Assembly: GCF_002831585.1 (NCBI RefSeq)
Contig: NZ_CP025113.1
Location: forward strand, 6,091,001 to 6,155,000
Length of the DNA: 64,000 bases
Source of the DNA: Bradyrhizobium sp. SK17
GTDB lineage: Bacteria; Pseudomonadota; Alphaproteobacteria; Rhizobiales; Xanthobacteraceae
Direction: 5' to 3'
The notes under the pieces are model-generated. The model ran no database searches. It had not been told where the DNA came from and saw only the letters and a program-made list of their open reading frames with translations. Position 1 is the first letter of the stretch. Every line of letters starts with the position of its first letter. The position numbers were made by a program, and so were the translations under genes. Positions 50,484 through 59,431 of this stretch are shown in pieces.

Positions 50484-50777
50484 ATGAAATGCCTTGCTCT
50501 GGCATGTTTGGCCTGTCTGCTGGCGTCGACGTTGGCCATGGCGTGTCAGTTCGACACGGACTGCCAGCCCGGCAGTCAGTGCCTGAAGGCGTCCTCAAGC
50601 ATCTACGGGGTTTGCGCAGGCGGCCTGTCGCCCGGCAACGCCAACGATCGGCAGCCGACGCAATTTCCGCAAGATATCAACGGGACCTACGGCAACACCT
50701 GCTCGTTCGATACCGATTGCGGTGTCAGCAGCCATTGCATCAAGCAGGACACGATCCAGGGCGTCTGCATGAAGTAG
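50484..50777 (+). CDS. Secreted Cys-rich tandem-repeat protein
   Basis: 97 residues; ATG 50484 opens MKCLALACLACLLASTLAMA, a signal peptide probably cleaved before CQFD. The mature protein has two copies of a Cys pattern: CQFDTDCQPGSQCLK...GVC and CSFDTDCGVSSHCIK...GVC, each with four Cys spaced C-x5-C-x5-C-x8/9-C, joined by a Pro/Asn/Gln-rich linker. The spacing suggests two small disulfide-knotted units in the periplasm or outside. I know no function for it. The gene stands alone just outside the island edge. Confidence 0.8.
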   Translation: MKCLALACLACLLASTLAMACQFDTDCQPGSQCLKASSSIYGVCAGGLSPGNANDRQPTQFPQDINGTYGNTCSFDTDCGVSSHCIKQDTIQGVCMK

Positions 50778-50888
50778 CTGCTCGCGCGGCCGATGTGGCA
50801 GCGGATGACGCTTCCGCCTTCGTAAGCTGAACTATGGCGGGCAGCACACCGATCCGCTCAGCGATTTGAGACCTTCGGTCCGACGCTC

Positions 50889-51110
50889 CTACTGATACGT
50901 CGTCGGCTTGTGGCGGCTCAATTCGCCGTGCGCTTCAGCTTCGCTCTTACCGTTGCCGCTGCCATTGCCGTTCCCGTTGGCGGCCTTGCGCGCCAGCAAT
51001 TCCTTTTCGGCCTGGTACCAGAGTTGATCCATCTGGCCCGGCGGTTCGCCGGCATCCTTCCACAGCTCATAGGCGCGGGTGCGAATTTCTTGCTCGGTGG
51101 GACCTGTCAT
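50889..51110 (-). CDS. DUF2934 domain-containing small protein
   Basis: 73 residues from ATG 51108-51110 (MTGPTEQEIRTRAYELWKDAGEPPG). An ATG at 51125 would add five residues. The N-terminal pattern IRxRAYELWxxAGxPxGxxxxxWxxAExEL is diagnostic of DUF2934, widespread in rhizobia, with no known function. The C-terminal third is a low-complexity Asn/Gly run followed by a polar tail. Confidence 0.88.
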   Translation of the reverse strand: MTGPTEQEIRTRAYELWKDAGEPPGQMDQLWYQAEKELLARKAANGNGNGSGNGKSEAEAHGELSRHKPTTYQ

Positions 51111-51290
51111 GGGCGGCTCCCTCAATCCTTGGATTTACAAAATGGTTTGCAAAAGGAACTTCCGGGCCGGCGCTATGTTCCAAAATGAATGCGGGCACGC
51201 CCCCGCTGCGATGTTCCCGCAATGCTGCACCCAACGCCGCGCCACGGCAAGATTGTCGCGCGGCAACTCACCGTTTCCGGTCGCAATATC

Positions 51291-52757
51291 TCAGCCGGTC
51301 GAGCCGCGCGGTGCCTCACCATTGAGCAGCACCGAGTGGCGGCGGCCGTAGGCGAAGTAGAGGCCGAGGCCGATCACCAGCCAGACGATGAGACGCAGCC
51401 AAGTCTCCCAAGGCAGGAATACCATCAGCAGGATCGAGAAGCCCATGCCGAGCAGCGGCACCACCGGCACCGCAGGCGTGCGGAACGGACGCGTGACCTG
51501 GGCATCGCTCCGGCGCAGATAGATCACCGCGCCGCAGACCAGCACGAACGCGAACAGCGTGCCGATCGAGACCATTTCACCCAGGATGTCGATCGGGGTC
51601 AGCGCCGCGACGATCGCCACCACGATCCCGATCAGGAGCTGGCTCTTGTATGGCGTCCCGAGCGAGGGATGTACGTCGGAGAACATCCTGGGCAGCAGGC
51701 CGTCCTTGGCGATCTGGAAGAAGATGCGGCTCTGGCCATACAGCAGCACCAGGATGACCGTGGTGAGGCCGGACAGCGCGCCGATCTTGATCAGCACCGA
51801 GAACCACGTCTGGCCGATGACGTCGACACCCTTGGCGATCGGGTCGGCGACGCCGAGCTCGGTATAGGGCACGAGGCCAGTGAGCACGCCGGCGACCGCG
51901 ACATAAAGGATGGTGCAGATCAGCAGCGAGCCGAGGATGCCGATCGGCATGTCGGTCTGCGGATGCTTGGCTTCCTGCGCCGCGGTCGAGACCGCATCGA
52001 AGCCGATGAAGGCGAAGAACACCACCGAGGCGCCGCGCATCACGCCGGTCCAGCCGAACTGGCCGAACGTGCCGGTGTTGTCGGGAATGAAGGGATGCCA
52101 GTTCGCTGGCGTAACGTATCCAACGCCGAACAGGATGAAAGCCAGCACGACGGTGAGCTTGATGCCGACCATGACGTTGTTGAGCCGCGCCGATTCCCTG
52201 GTGCCGCCGATCAGCATGGCCGTGAGCAAGAGGACGATCAGCGCCGCCGGCAGATTGACGATGCCTTGCACGGTCGTGCCGTCCGGCAGCTTGGCCTCGG
52301 TCCAGGGCGCCGCGGCATATTGCGGCGGGATGTTGATGCCGAAATTATGCAGCAGCGAGACGATGTAGCCCGACCAGCCGACCGCGACGGTGGAGGCGCC
52401 CATCGCGTATTCGAGGATCAGGTCCCAGCCGATGATCCAGGCGAAGATCTCGCCCAAGGTCGCATAAGTATAGGTGTAAGTGCTGCCGGAGACCGGCAGC
52501 AGTGCCGCGAGCTCCGCGTAGCACAGGCCGACAAACGCACAGGCGATGCCGCCGACGACGAAGGAGAGCATGATGGCGGGGCCGGCGTAGTGCGCCGCAG
52601 CGGTGCCGGTGAGCACGAAGATGCCGGCGCCGATGATGCAGCCGATCCCGAGCGCCGTGATGCTCAGCGCGCCGAGCGTCTTGCCCAGCGCCTGCTCGCC
52701 CGCCTCGGCGATGATGGAGGCAACCGACTTGCGCGTCATCAAACCAAGGTCAGACAT
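51291..52757 (-). CDS. Amino acid permease, APC family (cationic amino acid transporter-like)
   Basis: Inner-membrane transporter of 488 residues with about twelve helices. Family signatures are ALGIGCIIGAGIFVLTGTAAAHYAGPA in helix 1 and CYAELAALLPVSGSTYTYTYATLGE in helix 3. ASVVFFAFIGFDAVSTAAQEAKHPQTDMPIGI in helix 6 is the CAT/YfnA pattern. The start at 52757 (MSDLGLMTRKS) follows AAGGGGATGCTGCC. It probably takes up an amino acid by proton symport, and specificity cannot be read. It is flanked by unrelated genes. Confidence 0.93.
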   Translation of the reverse strand: MSDLGLMTRKSVASIIAEAGEQALGKTLGALSITALGIGCIIGAGIFVLTGTAAAHYAGPAIMLSFVVGGIACAFVGLCYAELAALLPVSGSTYTYTYATLGEIFAWIIGWDLILEYAMGASTVAVGWSGYIVSLLHNFGINIPPQYAAAPWTEAKLPDGTTVQGIVNLPAALIVLLLTAMLIGGTRESARLNNVMVGIKLTVVLAFILFGVGYVTPANWHPFIPDNTGTFGQFGWTGVMRGASVVFFAFIGFDAVSTAAQEAKHPQTDMPIGILGSLLICTILYVAVAGVLTGLVPYTELGVADPIAKGVDVIGQTWFSVLIKIGALSGLTTVILVLLYGQSRIFFQIAKDGLLPRMFSDVHPSLGTPYKSQLLIGIVVAIVAALTPIDILGEMVSIGTLFAFVLVCGAVIYLRRSDAQVTRPFRTPAVPVVPLLGMGFSILLMVFLPWETWLRLIVWLVIGLGLYFAYGRRHSVLLNGEAPRGSTG

Positions 52758-52998
52758 GGCAGCATCCCCTTCTGATGAAACCGGTACCGGGTAACAATCA
52801 GAACGAGAGCGTTGGGTTCCTTGTATCGGAACGATTGTCCATCAAGCCAGCCCGGGTTAGCGGATGCAGAAAGACCGCAACGGCGCGGTACTCGCTGGCG
52901 GTAAGAAGTGAAAGCGCACCGGTCGCGGACCACACGCGAGCCGATTGTGTCCGGATGTTGCGACGCGACGATCCGCATCGTCGTGGCGCGCAGTCCGC

Positions 52999-54087
52999 TC
53001 ACCGCAGGTTTGCGGTGAAGAACTCGAGCGCAAGCCTGACGGTCTCCGCATGAACCGCATCCCGATCGATGCCGTCGGGATCGCGGCATACGGTCCCTCC
53101 AATCACCACCCGTCCTGCCAGCGTGCAGGTGCCAAAGAAGACAAAGTGGCCGGCGCCCGGAAACAGCTTGAGCGTGGCATGGGGAACCGCCTTGCCGAGC
53201 GCCTCGGCACCCGAGACCGGCGGCGTGATCTCGTCGGCGCTTCCCGCGACGATCGCGAGCGGGATCGAGATGGCGCCAAGGCTCTCCGGCGTGAAGGACG
53301 GCACCGGCCCCGGCGCCATCGCGAACACGGCGCGCACGCGCGCGTCACGATAGGACTGGCTGGCAAGAGCGTAGCGCTGCCGGAAGTCGAGGTCGGTCGT
53401 CAGACGTGACTGACTCCGCTGACGCAGCTCCTTCGCGCCCAACTGCGATGTGCACAGCGCATCGGCGGCGGGCGAGCGGCAAAAGGCCGGAGTCCGTTCC
53501 GGATCCGTGATGCCGCCGGCGATGGCGATCACGGTGTAGCCGCCATACGAATGACCAGCGGCGCCGATCCGCGCCAGATCGATCCGGTCGCCGAAGGTGC
53601 TGTCGGCACGCATGGCGTCGATCACCGTGCTGAGATCGACAGCGCGTAACCACGGCAGCGCATAACCTTCGACCGTCGTCGACTCGGATCCGTTGTTGCC
53701 GGGGTGGTTGACGGCAACGGCAATGAAGCCGTGCGCCGCAAGCCCTGCGCCGAGCCAGGCGAGCGTGGCTGCGGAGCCGCCAAAACCGTGGGACAGCACG
53801 ATCAGCGCCCGGCGTGGCCCCGCCGCTGGCGCCGCATCGGGCGCGGCGCTGCCGGTGCTGACGAATGGGACGATACGCGGCCCGATCCATTGCGGCTGCT
53901 CGCGCGCTTCGGCCACGGCGGGATACCAGATGGTGACACGGAGCGCGTGCAGCTTGGCGCCGCGCCAATCGTAAGGCTCGGCCGGACTGAAGTCGCGCTT
54001 GGCGACGCCGACCTTGAAGACGGCGTCCTCCGCAGATGCGAGGTCCGGCGCCGCGAGGAGGATCAGGCACAGCGCCAGAAACTTCAT
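52999..54087 (-). CDS. Secreted alpha/beta hydrolase (PAF-acetylhydrolase/dienelactone hydrolase-like)
   Basis: 362 residues with a signal peptide (MKFLALCLILLAAPDLASA). VTIWYPAVAEARE at the N-terminus of the domain and VLSHGFGGSAATLAWLGAGLAAHGFIAVAVNHPG match the PAF-AH-like group. The nucleophile elbow is GAAGHSYGGYTVIAIAGG with Ser near 176. The acid is likely Asp in IVAGSADEITPP and His in FPGAGHFVFFG near 317. Candidate disulfide Cys occur after that. The enzyme is likely periplasmic. It is 25 bp from the gor stop on the same strand, so they might share a transcript. Confidence 0.88.
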   Translation of the reverse strand: MKFLALCLILLAAPDLASAEDAVFKVGVAKRDFSPAEPYDWRGAKLHALRVTIWYPAVAEAREQPQWIGPRIVPFVSTGSAAPDAAPAAGPRRALIVLSHGFGGSAATLAWLGAGLAAHGFIAVAVNHPGNNGSESTTVEGYALPWLRAVDLSTVIDAMRADSTFGDRIDLARIGAAGHSYGGYTVIAIAGGITDPERTPAFCRSPAADALCTSQLGAKELRQRSQSRLTTDLDFRQRYALASQSYRDARVRAVFAMAPGPVPSFTPESLGAISIPLAIVAGSADEITPPVSGAEALGKAVPHATLKLFPGAGHFVFFGTCTLAGRVVIGGTVCRDPDGIDRDAVHAETVRLALEFFTANLR

Positions 54088-54112
54088 CGGGATGCCCCCC
54101 GAGGTGGACGCC

Positions 54113-55498
54113 CTACTCCGCGGCCTGGCGGACGTGGCGTGCGGTCGGGGTGCGCATCGTCACCAGTTCTTCCGACGCGGTCGGGTGCAGCGCGATGGTG
54201 GCGTCGAAATCCGCTTTCGTCGCCTTCATCTTCACCGCGATCGCGACCGCCTGGGTGATCTCGGCGGCGGCATCGCCGACGATGTGGCAGCCGAGCACGC
54301 GGTCGCTCGCGCCGTCGACCACCAGTTTCATCAGCACGCGGGTGTCACGGCCGGACATGGTCGCCTTGATCGGGCGGAAATCGGTCTTGTAGATGTCGAC
54401 GTGGCTGAACTGCGCGCGCGCCTCTTCTTCCGTGAGACCAACCGTGCCCACCTCGGGCTGCGAGAACACCGCGGTCGGGATCGTGGCGTGGTCGACCTGC
54501 ACCGGGCGCTTGCCGAACACGGTGTCGGCGAAGGCATGGCCCTCGCGGATCGCAACCGGGGTCAGGTTGGCGCGGTGGGTGACGTCGCCGACCGCGTAGA
54601 TGTTGTCGACCGAGGTCTTCGACCAGCCGTCGACCTGGATGCCGCCATTGGCGGGATTGATGGCGACGCCCGCGGCTTCCAATCCGAGATTGGCGACGTT
54701 GGGATGGCGGCCGATCGCGAACATCACCTGGTCGGAGGCGATGCTCGAACCGCTCGACAGATGGGTAGTGTAGTCACGGCCGTGCCTGTCGACCTTGGTC
54801 ACCGTGCAGCCGGTGATGATGGTGATGCCGCGCTTCTCCATCTCGCTGCGGACATGCTTGCGCACGTCTTCGTCGAAGCCGCGCAGGATGTTGTCGCCAC
54901 GATAGACCACCGTGACGTCGGAGCCGAAGCCTGCGAAGATGCCGGCGAATTCCAGCGCGATGTAGCCACCGCCCTGGATCACGATCCGCTTCGGCAGCTC
55001 TTTCAGGTGAAACGCCTCGTTGGAGGAGATCACGTGCTCGATGCCGGGGATCGCCGGCCCGTGATTGGGCGCGCCGCCGGTCGCGATCAGGATGTATTTT
55101 GCGGTGACCTTCTCGCCGGTGGCGAGCTTGATCGTGTGGGCGTCTTCCAGCACCGCGCGGGTCTTGACGATCCGCGCGCCCGACTTTTCGACATTGGTGG
55201 TGTAGGCGCCCTCGAGCCGGGCGATCTCCTTGTCCTTGTTGGCGACCAGCGTGGCCCAGTCGAACGAGACCTGGCCGATGCTCCAGCCGAACCCGGCCGC
55301 GTCCTCGATTTCCTGGTGGACGTGGCTGCCGATCACGAACAGCTTCTTCGGCACGCAGCCGCGGATCACGCAGGTGCCGCCCATCCGGTACTCTTCGGCG
55401 ACCATGACCCTGGCGCCATAATTGGCGGCGATGCGCGCGGCGCGAACCCCGCCCGAACCGCCACCGATGACAAACAGGTCGACGTCAAACTCGGCCAT
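54113..55498 (-). CDS. gor: Glutathione-disulfide reductase
   Basis: FAD/NADPH flavoenzyme of 461 residues that keeps glutathione reduced. FAD-binding IGGGSGGVRAARIAANYGARV is at the N-terminus. The redox-active disulfide is in GGTCVIRGCVPKKLFVIGS near 41-59. A second Rossmann motif IQGGGYIALEFAGIFAGFGSDV and VYRGDNILRGFDEDV with an Arg suited to NADPH follow. The C-terminal interface has ATIALHPTASEELVTMR with the catalytic His. The plant/rhizobial type with a short N-terminus is evident. Confidence 0.94.
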   Translation of the reverse strand: MAEFDVDLFVIGGGSGGVRAARIAANYGARVMVAEEYRMGGTCVIRGCVPKKLFVIGSHVHQEIEDAAGFGWSIGQVSFDWATLVANKDKEIARLEGAYTTNVEKSGARIVKTRAVLEDAHTIKLATGEKVTAKYILIATGGAPNHGPAIPGIEHVISSNEAFHLKELPKRIVIQGGGYIALEFAGIFAGFGSDVTVVYRGDNILRGFDEDVRKHVRSEMEKRGITIITGCTVTKVDRHGRDYTTHLSSGSSIASDQVMFAIGRHPNVANLGLEAAGVAINPANGGIQVDGWSKTSVDNIYAVGDVTHRANLTPVAIREGHAFADTVFGKRPVQVDHATIPTAVFSQPEVGTVGLTEEEARAQFSHVDIYKTDFRPIKATMSGRDTRVLMKLVVDGASDRVLGCHIVGDAAAEITQAVAIAVKMKATKADFDATIALHPTASEELVTMRTPTARHVRQAAE

Positions 55499-55531
55499 TT
55501 TTGTACCCAGTCATGGCACCTCTCTCCTCAC

Positions 55532-55555
55532 CCTCGCCCCGCGAGCGGGGCGAGG
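55532..55555. repeat. 10-bp-stem palindrome
   Basis: CCTCGCCCCG at 55532-55541 pairs with CGGGGCGAGG at 55546-55555 around a 4-nt loop. It sits between gor and the DUF2059 gene and belongs to a common rhizobial palindrome type. It may attenuate read-through. Confidence 0.65.
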
Positions 55556-55578
55556 TCACAGGCATATAGGTATCGTTC

Positions 55579-56109
55579 TCAGATATCCTTGCCGCGCTTC
55601 TTCATCTCGGCCTTGAACTGGGCGTTGACGAGCACGCCGAACTGCTGGGCCCATTGCTGCATATATTGCAGCGACTCGTTGATGGCCTTGGGCTCGGAGG
55701 TCAAAAGCTTCTGGCCGAGCGGCGTCTTGTAGAACGCCACCAGATCAACCAGCTCCTTCTCGGTGAATTCGGAGGCGTAGATCTGCGCCATGCCGTCGCC
55801 GATCTCCTTCTCGCGGCCGGCGAAGTTCTTGGCGATGATCACCGCGACCTCGTCGAGATCCTTCTGGTAGTTGAGATATTGCTGGAGCAGACCGGTCTTG
55901 GTCTTCTCGATGATGCCGGGAACGGCGCCGGCATACATGACGCCGACATTCTTCATCGCCAGGATCTCTTTGGCGGCCGCGACCGCCGCCGGCGACGACT
56001 GCTTGACGCTGGGCGGCGCGGGCTGCTGCTGCGCCATTGCCGGCGCGGCCGCGAACGCCAGTCCGGCCGACAGGGCCACCGCCGACAAAAGTCCCGAGAA
56101 ACGCTTCAT
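55579..56109 (-). CDS. DUF2059 domain-containing secreted protein
   Basis: 176 residues from ATG 56107-56109 with a signal peptide (MKRFSGLLSAVALSAGLAFA, then APAMAQQ). The rest matches DUF2059: KEILAMKNVGVMYAGAVPGIIEKTKTGLLQQYLNYQKDLDEVA and MAQIYASEFTEKELVDLVAFYKTPLGQKLLTSEP, helical and periplasmic. The function of the family is unknown. It is 23 bp downstream of rpiA on the same strand, so co-transcription is likely. Confidence 0.92.
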   Translation of the reverse strand: MKRFSGLLSAVALSAGLAFAAAPAMAQQQPAPPSVKQSSPAAVAAAKEILAMKNVGVMYAGAVPGIIEKTKTGLLQQYLNYQKDLDEVAVIIAKNFAGREKEIGDGMAQIYASEFTEKELVDLVAFYKTPLGQKLLTSEPKAINESLQYMQQWAQQFGVLVNAQFKAEMKKRGKDI

Positions 56110-56132
56110 TCCAAGTCTCCTTGCTTGCGGCG

Positions 56133-56831
56133 TCATCGCCGTTCAACAACCCGAATTCCCTGCGCGCCGGCCAGAATGGCGACGCTCCCAAGCCCGATGA
56201 ACAGGCCGTGCTCGACCACGCCCGGTATGGCGCTGAGCAGATTGGCAAGACGCGGCGGGTCGCCGATCCGGCCGAGATGGGCATCGACGATCCAGTGGCC
56301 GCCATCGGTGACAAAAACGTGACCGTCCTTGCCCTTCCGGATGACCATTTCGCCGGACACGCCGGCTTCGGCGAACGCCCGCGCCATCGCGGCCCGGGTC
56401 GCGCGCAGCCCGAACGGAATCACCTCGACCGGCAGCGGAAAGCGTCCGAGCACGTCGACCCATTTGCTGTCATCGGCAATCACGATCATGCGAGCACTGG
56501 CGGCCGCCACGATCTTCTCGCGCAGCAGCGCGCCGCCGCCGCCCTTGATCAAATTGAGCGCGGGGTCGATCTCGTCGGCGCCGTCGACGGTAAGGTCGAG
56601 ATGGTCGACCTCGTCGAGTGTGGTCAGCGGCACGCCACAGCGGATCGCATCCGCCCGTGTCGCCTCCGAAGTTGGCACGCCGATCACCTTCAGGCCCGAG
56701 CGGACCTTGTCGCCGAGCAGTTCGACGAAATGCTTGGCGGTCGACCCGGTGCCGAGCCCGAGCTTCATGCCGTCGCGCACCTCTTCGAGCGCACGCGCCG
56801 CCGCCTGGCGTTTCAGTGCATCCATATCCAC
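56133..56831 (-). CDS. rpiA: Ribose-5-phosphate isomerase A
   Basis: Interconverts ribose 5-phosphate and ribulose 5-phosphate in the pentose phosphate pathway. 232 residues. Motifs: [16 protein letters not shown] near 30-45 for phosphate binding, [29 protein letters not shown] with the catalytic Asp and Glu, and [13 protein letters not shown] near the end. A second ATG two codons in (MDALKRQ) is an alternative start. It lies upstream of the DUF2059 gene and downstream of an SDR gene on the same strand. Confidence 0.95.
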   Translation of the reverse strand: MDMDALKRQAAARALEEVRDGMKLGLGTGSTAKHFVELLGDKVRSGLKVIGVPTSEATRADAIRCGVPLTTLDEVDHLDLTVDGADEIDPALNLIKGGGGALLREKIVAAASARMIVIADDSKWVDVLGRFPLPVEVIPFGLRATRAAMARAFAEAGVSGEMVIRKGKDGHVFVTDGGHWIVDAHLGRIGDPPRLANLLSAIPGVVEHGLFIGLGSVAILAGAQGIRVVERR

Positions 56832-56935
56832 GTGCCGTTAGCCCCTTGTCGTTGCGGGCACGCCATCGGGCGGCCCGGCGGGCGCATATCTAGCCTCGAT
56901 TCACGGGCAGGAATAGCGCCAACAACAGGCCATCC

Positions 56936-57769
56936 TTAGTCGGAAACCGCGTCCATTGCGGCCAAAATCGCCGAAAAACGCTCCTCGACCTCGGCTCGCA
57001 TCCCCGGATGGGTGAAAACATAGAGCCGCTGCTCGCGGATCGCGGCCAGCACCTGTGCGCCGACCGTCGCCGGATCGAGGCCGGCCTCGATGCGGCGGCC
57101 GATCTCGGCAACGATGGCGGCCTCGATGCTCGCGGGATCGTGGCGCCGGGTCGGGCCGTAATGCTCGGGCCGGTTGCGGCCGCTGTCGCCGATCCGGGTC
57201 CGGACATAGCTCGGACAGAGCACGCTGACGCCGATGCCGAGCGGCTTGAGTTGCGCCCACAGCCCCTCGGAGATGCTGACGACGGCGAATTTGGTCGCCG
57301 AATAGGGGCTGAGACCGAGCCCGGCATTCATCCCGGCCATCGATGCCGTGTTGACGAAGTGACCGCCCTCGCCGTGCTTGCGGATATGCGGCAGGAAGCT
57401 CCTGATCCCGTGCACCACGCCCATCAGGTTGACGTCGACCACCCAACGCCAGTCGTCGACCGAGATCCGCTCAAGGCCGCCGCCGGCCGCGACACCGGCA
57501 TTGTTGCAGACGATGTGGATGTTGCCCAAAGCGAGGAAGGAGGCCTGCGCCGCGCCGTCGACGCTGGCGGGGTCGGCGACATCGCAGACGATGCCATGGG
57601 CGTTCGCCCCGGTGGCGCGCAACCCAGCGACGGCCTTGTCGAGCGCGCCGTTCTCGATGTCGGCAAGCATCACCTTCATGCCTTCGCGGGCGAATGCGGT
57701 CGCCATCGCCAGTCCGATTCCGCTGGCCGCGCCGGTGACAAAGGCGCCCTTTCCGGCAAGTTCCCGCAC
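56936..57769 (-). CDS. SDR family oxidoreductase
   Basis: Classical short-chain dehydrogenase of about 277 residues. The GTG at 57767-57769 (or TTG just before) is chosen because GGGGAGG lies immediately upstream. The ATG at 57802 would leave only 6 bp to the divergent gph frame. The cofactor site is VTGAASGIGLAMATAFAREG, CNNAGVAAGG is present, and catalytic Ser/Tyr/Lys occur in NTASMAGMNAGLGLSPYSATKFAV. The C-terminal extension (TVGAQVLAAIREQRLYVFTHPGM) is characteristic of a cis-diol/steroid-type SDR subgroup. The substrate is unknown. Confidence 0.88.
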   Translation of the reverse strand: MRELAGKGAFVTGAASGIGLAMATAFAREGMKVMLADIENGALDKAVAGLRATGANAHGIVCDVADPASVDGAAQASFLALGNIHIVCNNAGVAAGGGLERISVDDWRWVVDVNLMGVVHGIRSFLPHIRKHGEGGHFVNTASMAGMNAGLGLSPYSATKFAVVSISEGLWAQLKPLGIGVSVLCPSYVRTRIGDSGRNRPEHYGPTRRHDPASIEAAIVAEIGRRIEAGLDPATVGAQVLAAIREQRLYVFTHPGMRAEVEERFSAILAAMDAVSD

Positions 57770-57808
57770 CAATGCCTCCCCAATTTCATGACGCGTTGAC
57801 ATCTACTC

Positions 57809-58525
57809 TTGCATCGCGGCGCACGGCCCGATAGCGAAAAGCATCATGTCCGCCTCCGCTCCCCCATCATCGTGTTCGATCTCGACGGCACGCTGGTCGA
57901 CACCGCGCCCGACCTGATCAGCGCGCTCAATTACGTGCTCGACCGCGAGGGTCTGCGGCCGGTGCCGCTGTCGGCGGCGCGCAACATGATCGGCGCCGGC
58001 GCGCGCAAGCTGCTTGAGCGCGGGCTCGAAGTAGATGGACGCGAGGTCACCGTCGCCGATCTCGACCGCCTGACCGTGGATTTCGTCGACTATTACGCCA
58101 AGCACATCGCCGACGGCTCGCGCCCGTTCGAGGGGCTCGAAGCCGCGCTCGATCTGCTCGCGGCCAAGGGCCATCGCTTCGCGGTCTGCACCAACAAGCT
58201 GGAATGGCTGTCCAAGCTGCTGCTCGATCGGCTTGGCCTGACCCCGCGTTTCGCCGCGATCTGCGGCCAGGACACGTTCGGCGTCGCCAAGCCCGACCCG
58301 GCGATCCTGCGCGAGACGGTGGCTCGCGCCGGCGGCCAGCTTCCCGGTGCGATCATGGTCGGCGATGCCGGCCCCGATGTCGGCGTCGCCCGGCGCGCCC
58401 AGGTCCCGGTGATCGGGGTCGATTTCGGCTATACCGACGTACCGATGAGCGAGCTGAAACCCGACCGGCTGATCAGCCACATGCGCGATCTGCCGGATGC
58501 CGTCGCCAGCCTCATCGCCCGATAA
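57809..58525 (+). CDS. gph: Phosphoglycolate phosphatase (HAD family)
   Basis: HAD hydrolase removing phosphate from 2-phosphoglycolate. Motif I is IIVFDLDGTLVDTAPDLISALN with the nucleophile Asp, motif II is AVCTNK, and motifs III/IV are AKPDPAILRETV and MVGDAGPDVGVARRA. All catalytic residues are present. The start is unclear. The frame opens only at TTG 57809 without a ribosome site. An ATG at 57846 (MSASAP) would read into the family N-terminus if one more C were present in the CCCCC run at 57861-57865. That may be a start-site frameshift, an assembly slip, or a genuine TTG start. Confidence 0.85.
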   Translation: MHRGARPDSEKHHVRLRSPIIVFDLDGTLVDTAPDLISALNYVLDREGLRPVPLSAARNMIGAGARKLLERGLEVDGREVTVADLDRLTVDFVDYYAKHIADGSRPFEGLEAALDLLAAKGHRFAVCTNKLEWLSKLLLDRLGLTPRFAAICGQDTFGVAKPDPAILRETVARAGGQLPGAIMVGDAGPDVGVARRAQVPVIGVDFGYTDVPMSELKPDRLISHMRDLPDAVASLIAR

Positions 58526-58685
58526 ATATTCCGCAATACATTGATATTGCTTGGCAATATTTTGCCATGCGATTCCGGCATTAACCATCGTTTAACGAGC
58601 GGGCCTGGCGCTGTTGCACGTCTGTTCCGACGCTCCTATGGTTACCGCGGGGATTGTGGCTGATAGCCGCAGTAGAGTGTGGATC

Positions 58686-59171
58686 ATGCGTCATATCATC
58701 GTGTTGGCGGCCGCCGGTTTGAGTCTGGCTGGCTGCTCCTCCTTCTCATTGGATTCGTTCAAGTCGGCACCGCCGCCGATGCAGGTGCAGCTGGATTCTG
58801 CGCCGCAGGGTGCGGATGCCGTGACCTCGATCGGACCGGGCTGCAAGACGCCCTGCTCCGTGACGATCCCGGCGCCGGAGACCAATTTCTCCGTCACCTT
58901 CAACATGCCGAAGTTCCAGCCGGCAAATGTACCGGTGACGGTGACCCGCACGCCGGGCGACTTCACCAGCCCGGCCACCACCACGCTCGATCCGAGCCCG
59001 GTGTTCGCCCAGTTGCAGCCCGCCGGCCCGCCGCCGCGCGCGCACAAGATGCGCCCGAAGCACAGGAAGCCGAAGCCGGCCGCAGCGGCGCCCGCCGCCG
59101 CAGCTCCTGACTCGGCGTTCCCTGCTCCGGCAGCTCCGCCGCCGGCCGCAGCGCCCGCACCCAGCCGCTAG
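58686..59171 (+). CDS. Putative lipoprotein with Pro/Ala-rich tail
   Basis: 161 residues; ATG 58686 opens [20 protein letters not shown], where LAGC is a lipobox, so Cys17 should be lipidated. The core (about 30-100) is a small beta-rich domain with [44 protein letters not shown] and VTRTPGDF, somewhat like PEGA-type surface domains. The last 50 residues are Ala/Pro/Lys-rich ([14 protein letters not shown]). It is probably membrane-attached in the periplasm. Unknown function. A terminator-like hairpin follows at 59226. Confidence 0.78.
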   Translation: MRHIIVLAAAGLSLAGCSSFSLDSFKSAPPPMQVQLDSAPQGADAVTSIGPGCKTPCSVTIPAPETNFSVTFNMPKFQPANVPVTVTRTPGDFTSPATTTLDPSPVFAQLQPAGPPPRAHKMRPKHRKPKPAAAAPAAAAPDSAFPAPAAPPPAAAPAPSR

Positions 59172-59225
59172 CGCCGTCTGGTCCGGCGCGCCCGAAGAAG
59201 GTACGCGCGATTGCACTGCACAAGA

Positions 59226-59252
59226 GCCCGGCCCACAGCCGGGTTTTTGGTT
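59226..59252 (+). terminator. Rho-independent terminator candidate
   Basis: CCCGGC-ccaca-GCCGGG at 59227-59243, followed by TTTTT at 59244-59248, 55 bp after the lipoprotein stop and before moaA. Confidence 0.75.
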
Positions 59253-59431
59253 TTGGAAGAAACACATCGGCGATTGCGATCACGCATCGCGCGATATGCC
59301 TCATCTATCGCTTTGCAGGTTGCGGATCATCCTTTGGAACGCATTGTGACGGCGTGCCAACATGCATAGATTGCGTTCAAGGGCCGGGCACGGCTCACCA
59401 GGCAGGGAACGGATCGCAAGGCCCGAACGGA

